From Chloroflexota bacterium (GTDB lineage: Bacteria > Chloroflexota > Anaerolineae > Anaerolineales > Villigracilaceae), in NCBI GenBank assembly GCA_016223135.1, contig JACRPQ010000016.1, positions 1 through 64,000 of the forward strand: a stretch of DNA of 64,000 nucleotides, in the 5' to 3' direction. The number at the start of each line of letters is the position of its first letter. Position 1 is the first letter of the stretch. Positions 32,401-39,834 of the stretch are shown one piece after another. The position numbers and the translations under genes were made by a program. The notes under the pieces are model-generated. The model saw only the letters and a list, made by a program, of their open reading frames with translations, ran no database searches and was not told the DNA's origin.

Positions 32401-34703
32401 ACTTTCACCAGGCGCCCTGTCGAGGCGTCCACCACTTCCACATCGCCGGGCAGGCATTTGTTGAACCCATAACGTGCGAACTCTTCCCAGTCGCTGTAGA
32501 TGGCTTCGGCGGTTTCCTTGTCTATGCCGTTCTTGACCGCGCCCGCCACGAATTTGGCGCGGTGTTTTTCGATGTCTTCCTTCTTCTTTTTGGAAATCGC
32601 CTTGCGCAGTTCGTCCGATTCGGACGGGGTGTAGCCCGCCAGTTCCACGGCGGCGCGCATCAGTTGTTCCTGATAGACCGGGATGCCGTAGGTGTCTTTG
32701 AAGATGGGTTCGAGTTTGGGGTGACGGTATTCCACCTCCGCTTCGCCGTGCATGCGCGCGATGTAATCGGGAATGAACGCCATGGGACCCGGCCGGTATA
32801 ACGCCACCATGGCGATGATGTTATCCAGCGTTTTGGGCTTCATTTGCACGAGCCAGCGCGTCATGCCCCCGCCTTCCACTTGGAAGACGCCGGCCGTCTG
32901 CCCGCTGCCGAGCAATTCGAACGCTTTGGGGTCGTCGAGCGGGATGTTGTTTAGGTTATAACGGATGCCATGCCGCTTCTCGATCATCTCACAGGCTTTT
33001 GCCATGACGGTGAGCGTAATCAGCCCGAGGAAATCCACCTTCAACATGCCAAGCGAGTCGAGGATGCCCATTTCGAACTGCGTGACGGTCTTGATGGGCG
33101 TTTCCTCCGAGCCGGAGGTTGGACGGTGCAGCGGCAGGTATTCGATGATGGGCTTGTCCGAAATCACCACGCCGGCGGCGTGCGTGCCAGCGTTGCGGAC
33201 GGTGCCTTCCATTTTGGCGGCGGTGTCAATCAACTCACGCAGGTGAGGCTGCTCGTCGTAAATCTTTTTGAATTCCGGCACTGCCAGCGCGTCTTCCATG
33301 GTGGTATTGCGCCCGGAAACAAACGGAACCAGTTTGGCGACGCGATCCACTTCAGGGAGCGGAATGCTCATCACCCGCGCCACATCGCGCAGAGCGGCTT
33401 TGGCGCCCATTGTGCCAAAGGTGATGATTTGCGCCACTTTGTCATCACCATACTTGCGGACGCAATATTCAAGCATCTCACTGCGCCGGTCATCGCGGAA
33501 ATCCAGGTCAATATCGGGCATGGAAATGCGCCCGGGGTTCAGGAAGCGCTCGAAGAGTAGGTGGTGATGAAGCGGGTCCACCAGCGCAATCTCGAGGACA
33601 TAGGCAACGATGGAGCCTGCGGCGGAACCGCGCGCGTTGTACCAGATGCCGTTCTCTCTGGCGTGACGGCACAAATCCCAGACGATGAGGAAGTAGGCGT
33701 CGAATCCCATTTTGTGGATGACGTCCAACTCGTAATCGAGTCTTTCGCGGACCTGAGGACTGTCGGCGCGTTCCCCATACCTTTTCCTCGCCCCCTGCTC
33801 GCACAGGTGACGGAGATATGACTGCGCTGTGAATCCTGCCGGCACGGGGAAATCGGGCAGGTGATAGCCCTTGAAGCTCAAATCCACGTTGCAGCGTTCG
33901 GCAATCAGAAGCGTGTTACTGAGCGCCTCAGGCACTTCGGCAAACAGTTGACTCATCTCCTGCGGGGTGCGCAGGTAGTATGAGTTGTCGGTCATGCGCA
34001 TTCGATCTTTATCGTCAAGGGTGGTGTTGGTCTGGATGGCGAGCAGAATATCCTGATAACGCGCGTCGTCCTGATTGATGTAATGCACGTCGTTGGTGGC
34101 GACGAATTTTGCCGAATACCGCGCTCCCAGTTCCACCAGCTTGCGGTTCAGGTCTGTGATTTCCTTGATGTTGTGCTGCTGCAACTCGACGAAGAAGCGG
34201 TCTGATCCGAAGACATCGTAATACCAATTCATGCGGCGGACGGCTTCTTCGGGTTTTTCTTCCAAGAGCAGCCGCGGAATTTCGGCAGACATGCAGCCGG
34301 AGGTGCAAATCAATCCTTCGGAATGAGCCGCCAGAAACTCGTGGTCAATGCGGGGGTAATAGTAAAAACCTTCCAATTGTGCGGCGGATGAGATTTTGAG
34401 CAGGTTTTTATAGCCGGTCTCATTTTCCGCCAGCAGGAGCAGGTGAGAGGAGGTGCGGTCGAGTTTGGCGTCACGGTCGCGCATGGTGCGTGCCGCCATA
34501 TACGCCTCCACGCCGATGATGGGCTTGACGCCGGCTGCGGTTGCCGCCTTGTAAAAATCCATCACGCCAAACATGGTGCCGTGATCGGTGATGGCGACCG
34601 CCGGCATCTCCAACTCTTTGACGCGTTTGACAAGCTTCTTGATATTCGAGAAGCCGTCGAGCAGGGAATATTCGGTATGAACGTGAAGATGGGCAAAACT
34701 CAT
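29478..34703 (-). CDS. dnaE: DNA polymerase III alpha subunit with an intein
   Basis: 1741 residues before splicing, 1315 after. The PHP domain starts with FAHLHVHTEYSLLDG. The polymerase catalytic region includes PDIDLDFRDDRRSEML and YGIPVYQEQLM. The intein interrupts YGFNK/SHAADYG (residues 750-1175). The OB-fold (VRVAGLVTSVRPYMTKNNKP) is followed by a Gln/Pro/Lys-rich linker (QPKP repeats) and a C-terminal domain. I start at ATG 34701-34703; upstream residues look non-homologous. A TATAAT lies on the minus strand at 34783-34788. Confidence 0.96.
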   Translation of the reverse strand: MSFAHLHVHTEYSLLDGFSNIKKLVKRVKELEMPAVAITDHGTMFGVMDFYKAATAAGVKPIIGVEAYMAARTMRDRDAKLDRTSSHLLLLAENETGYKNLLKISSAAQLEGFYYYPRIDHEFLAAHSEGLICTSGCMSAEIPRLLLEEKPEEAVRRMNWYYDVFGSDRFFVELQQHNIKEITDLNRKLVELGARYSAKFVATNDVHYINQDDARYQDILLAIQTNTTLDDKDRMRMTDNSYYLRTPQEMSQLFAEVPEALSNTLLIAERCNVDLSFKGYHLPDFPVPAGFTAQSYLRHLCEQGARKRYGERADSPQVRERLDYELDVIHKMGFDAYFLIVWDLCRHARENGIWYNARGSAAGSIVAYVLEIALVDPLHHHLLFERFLNPGRISMPDIDLDFRDDRRSEMLEYCVRKYGDDKVAQIITFGTMGAKAALRDVARVMSIPLPEVDRVAKLVPFVSGRNTTMEDALAVPEFKKIYDEQPHLRELIDTAAKMEGTVRNAGTHAAGVVISDKPIIEYLPLHRPTSGSEETPIKTVTQFEMGILDSLGMLKVDFLGLITLTVMAKACEMIEKRHGIRYNLNNIPLDDPKAFELLGSGQTAGVFQVEGGGMTRWLVQMKPKTLDNIIAMVALYRPGPMAFIPDYIARMHGEAEVEYRHPKLEPIFKDTYGIPVYQEQLMRAAVELAGYTPSESDELRKAISKKKKEDIEKHRAKFVAGAVKNGIDKETAEAIYSDWEEFARYGFNKCLPGDVEVVDASTGRLVKVEDLYRGAQRIADTLSCDIASLKLKTQPVTRVMDNGIKPVFRLTTALGRVIEATDNHPFFTVHGWRQLGELQPDDFIAVPRVIPVEGKNEWHDHEVIALGHLLAEGNLCHPHSVYFYSQDREQVDDFIRAANSFDNVRCSVAVHKSVYSVYAARANKRFEPGIFTWSRELGMLGKNARTKEIPAAVFELNNRQIGLMLSRMWEGDGHVDVRGRSLYYATASKRLASQLQHLLLRFGIISRVRTVEFPYKEGRIGYQVFVTGYENINAFAEKIGCYFVSQKRKQSLAELTAMVSHAAAAKDVIPVHAVKDYVRSAKERAGLTWQDLTARTGIAPREFYPTNSAGKIGFGRHTLQRLGQYFDDPHIKRFAESDLYWDRIACIEYVGEKQTYDLEITQTHNFIANDILVHNSHAADYGVIAVETAFLKAHYPAEFMAATLTASASQTEKVALYVADARAMGVPVLPPEINASAWDFEIEDIDGKPHIRFGFSAVKNVGKGAVELIVNERTQNGKFKDLNDFARRVDLRAVGKRALECLIKVGALDAFGSRPALLASLDRLISISNNHFRAAEAGQMSLFGDSTGVVEEITLPEVNNVDRREMLGWERELIGLYISDHPLTPYQDTFRQIVSYFSAQLGEAQHEEKVRVAGLVTSVRPYMTKNNKPMGFVTLEDIQGNIELVLFPRTWEKTRELLTVGQIVIVEGKVDANSQPPKILVDTVRTEIKILEPLKDASPQPKPMPDSALEAFSQPKPDSHVKPLPVQSKQPKPIAAPQKQPVMQAAEEPAKYAPSLTRETGQTEAGWDDMPPPPDNFPEGWETQWQPSFDEAVIASRPEPKFNKKEPVTPQRVQLEKAPAASADVGEEQAEAEREAVAASLKSLYIPLVKPEEKDHPPKQITINLRASGDKEADRRQIKTIFGTLISFHGRDKFSFQIFENGGRHLIDFPNDTTRICPELLTRLRKLLGGENWSVEEITFQ
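31179..32456 (-). other. Intein with LAGLIDADG endonuclease inside dnaE
   Basis: 426 residues. It starts with Cys (CLPGDVEVVDASTGRLV, block A), has block B at ATDNHPFFTVHGW, LAGLIDADG-like motifs at IALGHLLAEGNL and IGLMLSRMWEGDGH, and ends in block F/G at TYDLEITQTHNFIANDILVH-Asn, followed by the extein residue Ser. All splicing residues (Cys1, TxxH, terminal His-Asn, +1 Ser) are present, so it should splice. The site, between Lys and Ser in FNK/SHA, is a few residues downstream of the split-intein site of cyanobacterial DnaE. Confidence 0.95.
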
Positions 34704-35055
34704 GAGAGACAGCCTGATGGTCAGATAGCCGCCGGGAAATCTGGCGGAGGGTCTTTTTCCTGGCAACTATGGAACGATGGAGATTATAGCACGTGTGTTC
34801 GGCTATGCAGGCAGCGCCTTGCTTAAAATATCCCTGCAGCGCGTTTTGAAATTCATGGAAAGAGGCGTAGAAAGCAGTCGGACCTTTCCTCATTGCCCTG
34901 TTGATTGTCACGTACCTGCATGGACTTTGGCGCTTGAGTAAACTGGGCGGACCGAGTGTGGAGGAGTTTAAGGCAGGCAAAGCCCCGCCTTGGGAGGGAC
35001 AGAGGCGAGGGTTTTATAGAACCGCTGGCTGGATTTACCATCTGCCATCAGTGGA
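34704..35055. other. Gap with dnaE promoter, otherwise no gene seen
   Basis: 352 bases. The minus-strand TATAAT (34783-34788) near dnaE is the only clear signal. A CGAACACACGTGC stretch directly upstream of it resembles a GAAC-N4-GTTC box with one mismatch. Short reading frames here have no support. Confidence 0.5.
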
Positions 35056-35265
35056 TCAACGGCCTTTTTTTCTGCTGATATATTGAAACATAAATAATAT
35101 TAACAGAACTACAATTGTTGGAACGAGAAATAGCAATAATATTCTTCCAAAGTAGATAACAATATTGTGTAGGCTCATGTTTTCATGGATATAAAGAAAT
35201 AATCCAACAATAAGAAATAGCAAAATTAAGAAAGTTAAAGATGTCACTTGCCTTATTTGTTTCAT
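35056..35265 (-). CDS. Small two-helix membrane protein, island gene 3
   Basis: 69 residues with two transmembrane helices, about TFLILLFLIVGLFLYI and ILLLFLVPTIVVLLILF, followed by a basic tail. The codon use is AT-rich, unlike the surrounding genes. The start overlaps the previous gene by 4 bases (ATGA). Unknown function. Confidence 0.6.
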   Translation of the reverse strand: MKQIRQVTSLTFLILLFLIVGLFLYIHENMSLHNIVIYFGRILLLFLVPTIVVLLILFMFQYISRKKGR

Positions 35266-35579
35266 TTCATCAAAATCCTATCTTTTTCTCGCCTATTGAA
35301 ATTGGACAGGACAAAGTCTAGCAAGTCAATGTTGGATGTATCTACACTAGTCTCTTGCATCATTGAATACATAATTCTTTCTGTCACGTTTTGTGGGGGA
35401 TAAAAGATTATAGAAATACCCTCTGAAACAGTGGCGGATAACACATATGAGGCCGCACCACTGGAGAAGTGGGTTTCGCCAAAGGGTTTGTAGCGCAATT
35501 CGGAGACAACGCTGCTGCTTACAATCAGGCATGCATTCCTTTCCTTAATCAAATTTATCTCTCTCTCACTTCTCCCCAA
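35262..35579 (-). CDS. Uncharacterised protein, island gene 2
   Basis: 105 residues, with no membrane segment or signal and no recognised domain. It overlaps both neighbours (25 and 4 bases), so the three genes are one operon. Composition is AT-rich relative to flanking DNA, which suggests horizontal transfer. Confidence 0.58.
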   Translation of the reverse strand: MGRSEREINLIKERNACLIVSSSVVSELRYKPFGETHFSSGAASYVLSATVSEGISIIFYPPQNVTERIMYSMMQETSVDTSNIDLLDFVLSNFNRREKDRILMK

Positions 35580-35989
35580 TCGATTATCTTCATGTCTTTG
35601 ATAAAAATACGATCAACCTTGAACGACACGTCACCATATCTCTCGCCCGCACAGCCAAACACAACCTCCCAACCTAGATCTTCACCATTTGCGCGCGTTA
35701 TCTTTCCACTTAAAAAAATATAAGGTTCACTGGCACATTTTCTGGCTGGATGTGTATTCATCCATTCATCCAAACGAGGCTTCAAACTTGGATCGATCAT
35801 TTCATATGCTGCAGGATGATTGATTCGAAGTGCAGTGACAAAAGCGGCAACCAACTCACCTTCTGTATCGCGGCTGTGTATCCATTTGTAATCTGCCACA
35901 GCTTGTGAAGTGTCAGCCCAGATCATCAAAGCACAAGTAAATAATACAACTAAGAAGGCTGTTATGGTTATTTGTACGCTGTTCTTCAT
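35555..35989 (-). CDS. Signal-anchored uncharacterised protein, island gene 1
   Basis: 144 residues. An N-terminal hydrophobic stretch TITAFLVVLFTCALMIWA is followed by an extracytoplasmic domain with ELVAAFVTALRINHPAAYEM and three cysteines. A ribosome site AAGG lies about 11 bases before ATG 35987-35989. The longer reading frame upstream encodes an Rhs remnant and is not part of this gene. No family recognised. Confidence 0.62.
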   Translation of the reverse strand: MKNSVQITITAFLVVLFTCALMIWADTSQAVADYKWIHSRDTEGELVAAFVTALRINHPAAYEMIDPSLKPRLDEWMNTHPARKCASEPYIFLSGKITRANGEDLGWEVVFGCAGERYGDVSFKVDRIFIKDMKIIDWGEVRER

Positions 35990-36034
35990 TTTGTGCATCA
36001 CCTTTATCAAAATCGGTAGAATTCGAATATAGTG

Positions 36035-36115
36035 GCCGTTCTTTTTCATGGCGATGCGAGTCGCTCCAGCTAGATAATACTTGGTCACGACGCCGTTGTC
36101 TACAATTGGTAATAT
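36035..36115 (-). pseudogene. Fragment of an Rhs/YD-repeat core
   Basis: Codons for IVDNGVVTKYYLAGATRIAM followed by KKNG match the typical Rhs core segment (VTKYYxAGxxRIAMR). The frame then runs into non-Rhs sequence, and the usual LLGDHLGSTS is missing. Upstream of it no YD repeats are visible. It is a remnant next to the AT-rich three-gene island. Confidence 0.72.
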
Positions 36116-36241
36116 GCACCGACCCTTTGGCTACCGCTTCGATAAACTCAGCGCGGCGGCTCAGGGCGGGATCCGCAGGTGCTCACACCTTTGAGGGCAG
36201 ATTCGAATACCATCCCCCTGCGGAGGCTCTGAACCAAGCCA

Positions 36242-36265
36242 AAGACCCTCCTTGCGGAGGGTCTT
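36242..36265 (-). terminator. Hairpin after tRNA-Lys
   Basis: AAGACCCTCC-TTGC-GGAGGGTCTT directly downstream of the tRNA on the minus strand. The U tract is short (TTTGG). Confidence 0.65.
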
Positions 36266-36273
36266 CATAATGA

Positions 36274-36345
36274 TGAGCGCGCAGAGATTCGAACTCTGAA
36301 CCAATGGCTTAAAAGGCCACTGCTCTGCCGTTGAGCTACGCGCCC
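36274..36345 (-). tRNA. tRNA-Lys (TTT)
   Basis: The acceptor stem is GGGCGCG/CGCGCTC (one G-U) and the anticodon arm is TGGC-CTTTTAA-GCCA with anticodon TTT. It borders the AT-rich island, consistent with tRNA genes being common insertion points. Confidence 0.94.
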
Positions 36346-36435
36346 TTGGGAAAGCGGACTGCATTCTATCACGGGAAATAATCATCGTCAACGTAAGAGA
36401 CGCGCCCAACACAACGTCCGCAAAGCGGAGGTTCT

Positions 36436-36762
36436 ATGGCTGAAATCGTACACGTAAACGAAGCAACGTTCCAAAAAGAAGTATTGGAAACAGATAAACC
36501 CGTCCTAGTGGACTTCAGCGCCGTCTGGTGTCAGCCCTGCAAAATGCTGGACCCCGTGGTCAAAGAACTGGCAGGCGAATGGGACGGAAAAGTCAAAGTG
36601 GTCAAAATTGATGCGGACGAAAACCCCAGCCTCGTCATGAAATACGGCATAATGGGCATTCCCACCCTATTGTTCATCAAAAGCGGCGCGGTCAAAGAAC
36701 GTGTGACCGGCTTCATGCCCAAGGAAAAACTGATTGCCCGCTTCAGTCCCCACTTCAATTGA
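36436..36762 (+). CDS. trxA: Thioredoxin with CQPC active site
   Basis: 108 residues. The fold is typical (VLVDFSAVWCQPCKMLDPVV, KIDADENPSLVMKYGIMGIPT with the cis-Pro). The active site reads WCQPC instead of the usual WCGPC, which may change redox potential. It reduces disulfides in the cytoplasm. GCGGAGG lies 5 bases before the ATG. A strong terminator follows. Confidence 0.95.
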   Translation: MAEIVHVNEATFQKEVLETDKPVLVDFSAVWCQPCKMLDPVVKELAGEWDGKVKVVKIDADENPSLVMKYGIMGIPTLLFIKSGAVKERVTGFMPKEKLIARFSPHFN

Positions 36763-36772
36763 AGCCATTGTG

Positions 36773-36802
36773 AAAAAACGCCGCGAGTCTGCGGCGTTTT
36801 TT
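36773..36802 (+). terminator. Terminator after trxA
   Basis: AAAAAACGCCGC-GAGTCT-GCGGCGTTTTTT. The T tract serves trxA. The A tract can serve the convergent surE gene. Confidence 0.88.
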
Positions 36803-36806
36803 GTTT

Positions 36807-37613
36807 TCACTCATCCCGCAGCAACCGATCAAGTTCGCCAAAATCCACGCGGGAAGTAAGGTCCAAACTCAGCGGCGAGACGGATACCCAGCGTTTTTTG
36901 CGCAGGACATACACATCGGTATCCGGCGGCTCGTCTTCCAGCCTGCCAGCCGGACGATACCCAATCAAGGCAGGTTCGCTCCATGAACGTCTCTGCGGCG
37001 CAACCGGTTCATAGTATCGTTGGCGGGAAACGCGCGTCAACTGCCAGGGAGTTTGCGGCGTCGCCCCCCAGGGAACATCCACTTTCAACAGATCCACATC
37101 AGCAGGGAATTTCTTTTGCAGGAGCAGTCGCGCAAAAAATTTGGCAAAGCCAGCCGCAGCCGAAAAATTGACATCCTCGGAATAGGACAGATGATACTTC
37201 GAATCCGTTTCCAAAGAAACCGCCAGAGAGGGAATCCCCAGCGAGGCGGCTTCCATTGCCGCCCCCACCGTCCCTGAAATGGTGATACCCGAAGCAACAT
37301 TTTCCCCATAATTGATTCCCGAAACGACCAGATCCGGCTTGAACTTCAGGACTTCCAGCACTCCATGCAGAACCGCCTGAGCAGGGCTTCCTCCAACGGC
37401 AAACACGCTCCATTCCTGACCGTTGACCTGGACCTGCTCCTCACGCATGATCCCATCCGACGTATTCGGCAGGCTGCGCCCCATCCCCGAGGACTGGTCA
37501 CGCGGCGCAACAACGGTAACAAACCCCAACTCTGAGAGGACAGCGGCGGCTGCCCACAGGCCGGGAGAGCGAATTCCATCATCGTTTGTCAAAAGAATCT
37601 GTGCTTTTCTCAT
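36807..37613 (-). CDS. surE: 5'/3'-nucleotidase SurE
   Basis: 268 residues. LLTNDDGIRSPG (metal site), APRDQSSGMGRSL, VVSGINYGENVASG and TISGTVGAAMEAASLG are the SurE signatures. It dephosphorylates nucleoside monophosphates and may act on other phosphates. I start at ATG 37611-37613 (MRKAQILLTNDDG); the longer frame runs back into the tRNA-Arg terminator region. Confidence 0.95.
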   Translation of the reverse strand: MRKAQILLTNDDGIRSPGLWAAAAVLSELGFVTVVAPRDQSSGMGRSLPNTSDGIMREEQVQVNGQEWSVFAVGGSPAQAVLHGVLEVLKFKPDLVVSGINYGENVASGITISGTVGAAMEAASLGIPSLAVSLETDSKYHLSYSEDVNFSAAAGFAKFFARLLLQKKFPADVDLLKVDVPWGATPQTPWQLTRVSRQRYYEPVAPQRRSWSEPALIGYRPAGRLEDEPPDTDVYVLRKKRWVSVSPLSLDLTSRVDFGELDRLLRDE

Positions 37614-37641
37614 ACTGTCCTGAATCGACAAAGTGCTTAAC

Positions 37642-37666
37642 AAAAAGGAGCGGAATCTCCGCTCCT
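37642..37666 (-). terminator. Terminator of tRNA-Arg
   Basis: AGGAGCGGA-ATC-TCCGCTCCT with TTTTTG following on the minus strand. Confidence 0.82.
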
Positions 37667-37677
37667 GATTGACACAG

Positions 37678-37751
37678 CGCCCTCGGCGCGACTCGAACAC
37701 GCGACCTATTGCTCCGCAAGCAAGCGCTCTAATCCACTGAGCTACGAGGGC
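37678..37751 (-). tRNA. tRNA-Arg (GCG anticodon as read)
   Basis: The acceptor stem is GCCCTCG/CGAGGGC, the anticodon arm is CTTGC-TTGCGGA-GCAAT and the T-arm is GCGTG-TTCGAGT-CGCGC. The loop gives anticodon GCG, with a mismatch at pair 27-43. Bacteria usually decode CGU/CGC with ACG (inosine). Confidence 0.85.
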
Positions 37752-37807
37752 AGGCAGGGCAGTATTCTATCTCAATTAAATTTGATGGTCAAGTGGTGAT
37801 TCAAAAA

Positions 37808-39403
37808 TCAAAACCCGTTCGTGTTGAGCAGGTTAAGAAACTCCGGAACAAGGCGGGGGTCGAAGTGTTTGCCGGCTTGATGTTCAATGTAGCGAAGCGC
37901 ATCCTGTTTCAACCATGCCTTGCGGTAGGGGCGGTCAGACGTGAGGGCATCGTACACATCCACCAAGGCAAACAGCCGCGCCGAAAAGGGAACCTCTTCG
38001 CCGCCAAGGTGATCGGGATAGCCACTGCCGTCCCATTTTTCATGATGCCAGTGGGGTATTTCGGTGGCTTTTTCGAGATACTTGATGGGCATCAGCAGGT
38101 CCACTGCATACTTTGGGTGCTGGCGCATAATGTGCCATTCTTCATGATTGAGGGGAGCCGGTTTGAAGAGAATAGTATCGGGAATCACCACCTTGCCGAT
38201 GTCGTGCAGCGCCGCTCCGCGGCGGATGTGAAGCAGGTCGGTATCCTTTACACCCAGGAGCGTGGCAAAACGGGTTGTAAGGTCAATCACCCGCTGAGTG
38301 TGTCCCTCAGGTTCCTTGCTGCGCAAATCCAAGGCGCGTGACCAGGCATCAATGGTAGCGTTGTATGCCAGTCCCAGTTCAAAATTGGCTTTTTGCAGTT
38401 CCTTGAACATCATGGCGTTATCTATGGCGATGGCGGTTTGCCCGGCAATGATGTTCAGGAAATCCATCCAGTCTTCATCGGAATGCAGCGGCGAACGATG
38501 AAAAATTTCCAGCACGCCCAATACCCGCCCCTTGGCAATCAATGGCACTCCAAAATATACAACAAATTTTTCGCTCGGAAACAAGGGCAGGCGTTCAAAA
38601 TCGCTGCCGCCTTTTGTGAGGTCGGAGATGGTTACGATTCTACGTTCCAACACTACCTTGCCGGCATGTCCATGCCCGGGTTTCAGGCGGGTATGCTGCA
38701 GAATGTTGGTGTGAAATCCCTTGCCGGCGGCGTAGGTCAACTCGTTCAGTCTCTGATCGAGCAGGAGCACATCGGCGGCGTCCACGTGCAGGGTTTCAAT
38801 GACGCGATCAAGCAAAATGGAAAGCAGCAGGTTCAGGTCCAAGCCGGAGGCGATGGCGAAATCTATGGAACGCAGGGCGTTGATGCGCTGCAACTGCCGC
38901 TTGAGGCGGTGTTCGGTCTGCTTATATTTGGTGATGTCGCGGGCAGATAAAATCAGTTGCGAGTTTGCCGTGCCAACCAGCCTCGCATCGAACCAAAATT
39001 CATGTCCCCCCAAAATCAAAGGGAATTCGAAGGAAGCGGTTTTACCGCCCTCCTGTCGTTCTGAGAGATATTGCTTAAGTCTATCCCTGGCTTCGATGGA
39101 TAGAAAGCCATCCAACCCTTTGTTGCGGATTTCTTCACAGGCTTCGGCTGGATAGGTGGAGGAATTGCCAAAATGACATTCAAGGATGGTTCCGTTTTCA
39201 CTCGCAATGAAAAGCAGGTCGGCGAACGCCTGCAGGGAATCTCCAAGCTTGTGTTCAATATCCAGCGACAGAGCCAAGTGAGTTACTCCATCCAAATCAG
39301 GAAGGTTCATTGGAATTGGGCGATCATCCTGCCATAAACCAGAAAGTGCCTTTTGCGGAAGGTTTGCAATGATCATCTTTACGGTCTCAGCAGCCTGTCT
39401 CAC
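37808..39403 (-). CDS. PAS-GAF-HD-GYP signalling protein (probable c-di-GMP phosphodiesterase)
   Basis: 531 residues. A PAS-like region (about 60-170, ending LILSARDITKYKQTEHRL) is followed by a GAF domain (about 190-330, DVLLLDQRLNELTY, FVVYFGVPLIAKGRVLGVLE) and an HD-GYP domain (about 350-520, GAALHDIGKVVIPD and HHEKWDGSGYPDHLGGEEVP). The GYP signature and metal-binding HD are intact. It probably hydrolyses cyclic di-GMP in the cytoplasm. No membrane segment. Confidence 0.92.
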   Translation of the reverse strand: MRQAAETVKMIIANLPQKALSGLWQDDRPIPMNLPDLDGVTHLALSLDIEHKLGDSLQAFADLLFIASENGTILECHFGNSSTYPAEACEEIRNKGLDGFLSIEARDRLKQYLSERQEGGKTASFEFPLILGGHEFWFDARLVGTANSQLILSARDITKYKQTEHRLKRQLQRINALRSIDFAIASGLDLNLLLSILLDRVIETLHVDAADVLLLDQRLNELTYAAGKGFHTNILQHTRLKPGHGHAGKVVLERRIVTISDLTKGGSDFERLPLFPSEKFVVYFGVPLIAKGRVLGVLEIFHRSPLHSDEDWMDFLNIIAGQTAIAIDNAMMFKELQKANFELGLAYNATIDAWSRALDLRSKEPEGHTQRVIDLTTRFATLLGVKDTDLLHIRRGAALHDIGKVVIPDTILFKPAPLNHEEWHIMRQHPKYAVDLLMPIKYLEKATEIPHWHHEKWDGSGYPDHLGGEEVPFSARLFALVDVYDALTSDRPYRKAWLKQDALRYIEHQAGKHFDPRLVPEFLNLLNTNGF

Positions 39404-39422
39404 CTAATTCCAAAGAACATTA

Positions 39423-39487
39423 ACCAGCGGACGCGGGGCGCAGTGATTCCCTTGTCACTGCGTCCCCATTCCGCCGCGTCACCTGGT
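39423..39487. repeat. Long imperfect hairpin between the HD-GYP gene and a small protein gene
   Basis: ACCAG/CTGGT, GACGCGG/CCGCGTC and CGCAGTGA/TCACTGCG nest into one long stem of about 65 bases with an 8-base loop. No T tract follows, so it is probably a structural or repeat element rather than a terminator. Confidence 0.65.
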
Positions 39488-39522
39488 CTAACATCAGCCC
39501 CCCAACTGATGAGTTCTCAGAG

Positions 39523-39801
39523 TTATAAGGCTTTAAGCGCTTGGTTGACCTTCTGAGCAAAGTCGGTCAGGTTGCTGGCGCGCACATTGCTGATGATTGC
39601 CAGTTCCTGGTCGGTCAGGGAAAAGGTCTGTCCCAAGTAGCCGCCTGCCAGCGCCATTTCCGGTTCACGAAGCAGTTTCTCGCGAAACTGGCTGTTGACG
39701 ATTGCTGCGGTGAAAACACGATGCAAGCCGGAACGATCCATAGTGGGTCTTTGGTAGTCGTGTGAAGGATAAACGCGGACTTCCAAGTTAAGAAGTGCCA
39801 T
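39523..39801 (-). CDS. Small protein of the NHLP/Os1348 leader-like type
   Basis: 92 residues. FREKLLREPEMALAGGYLGQTFSLTDQELAIISNV resembles nitrile-hydratase-leader-like (NHLP/Os1348) proteins, where F-R-x-x-L-x-x-x-P-x-x-A-L and a following SLTDxE helix recur. Many such proteins precede ribosomally made peptides; here there is no double-Gly cleavage site and no modifying enzyme nearby, so a RiPP role is not claimed. A 47-residue membrane peptide gene lies just upstream. Confidence 0.65.
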   Translation of the reverse strand: MALLNLEVRVYPSHDYQRPTMDRSGLHRVFTAAIVNSQFREKLLREPEMALAGGYLGQTFSLTDQELAIISNVRASNLTDFAQKVNQALKAL

Positions 39802-39834
39802 TGGGGTCTCTCCAATGCCGTGTTCAGGGAAAAA

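Noticed and set aside
39404-39522. Possible cyclic-di-GMP riboswitch beside the HD-GYP gene.
   Set aside because: GEMM core motifs are not present; only a long hairpin remains.
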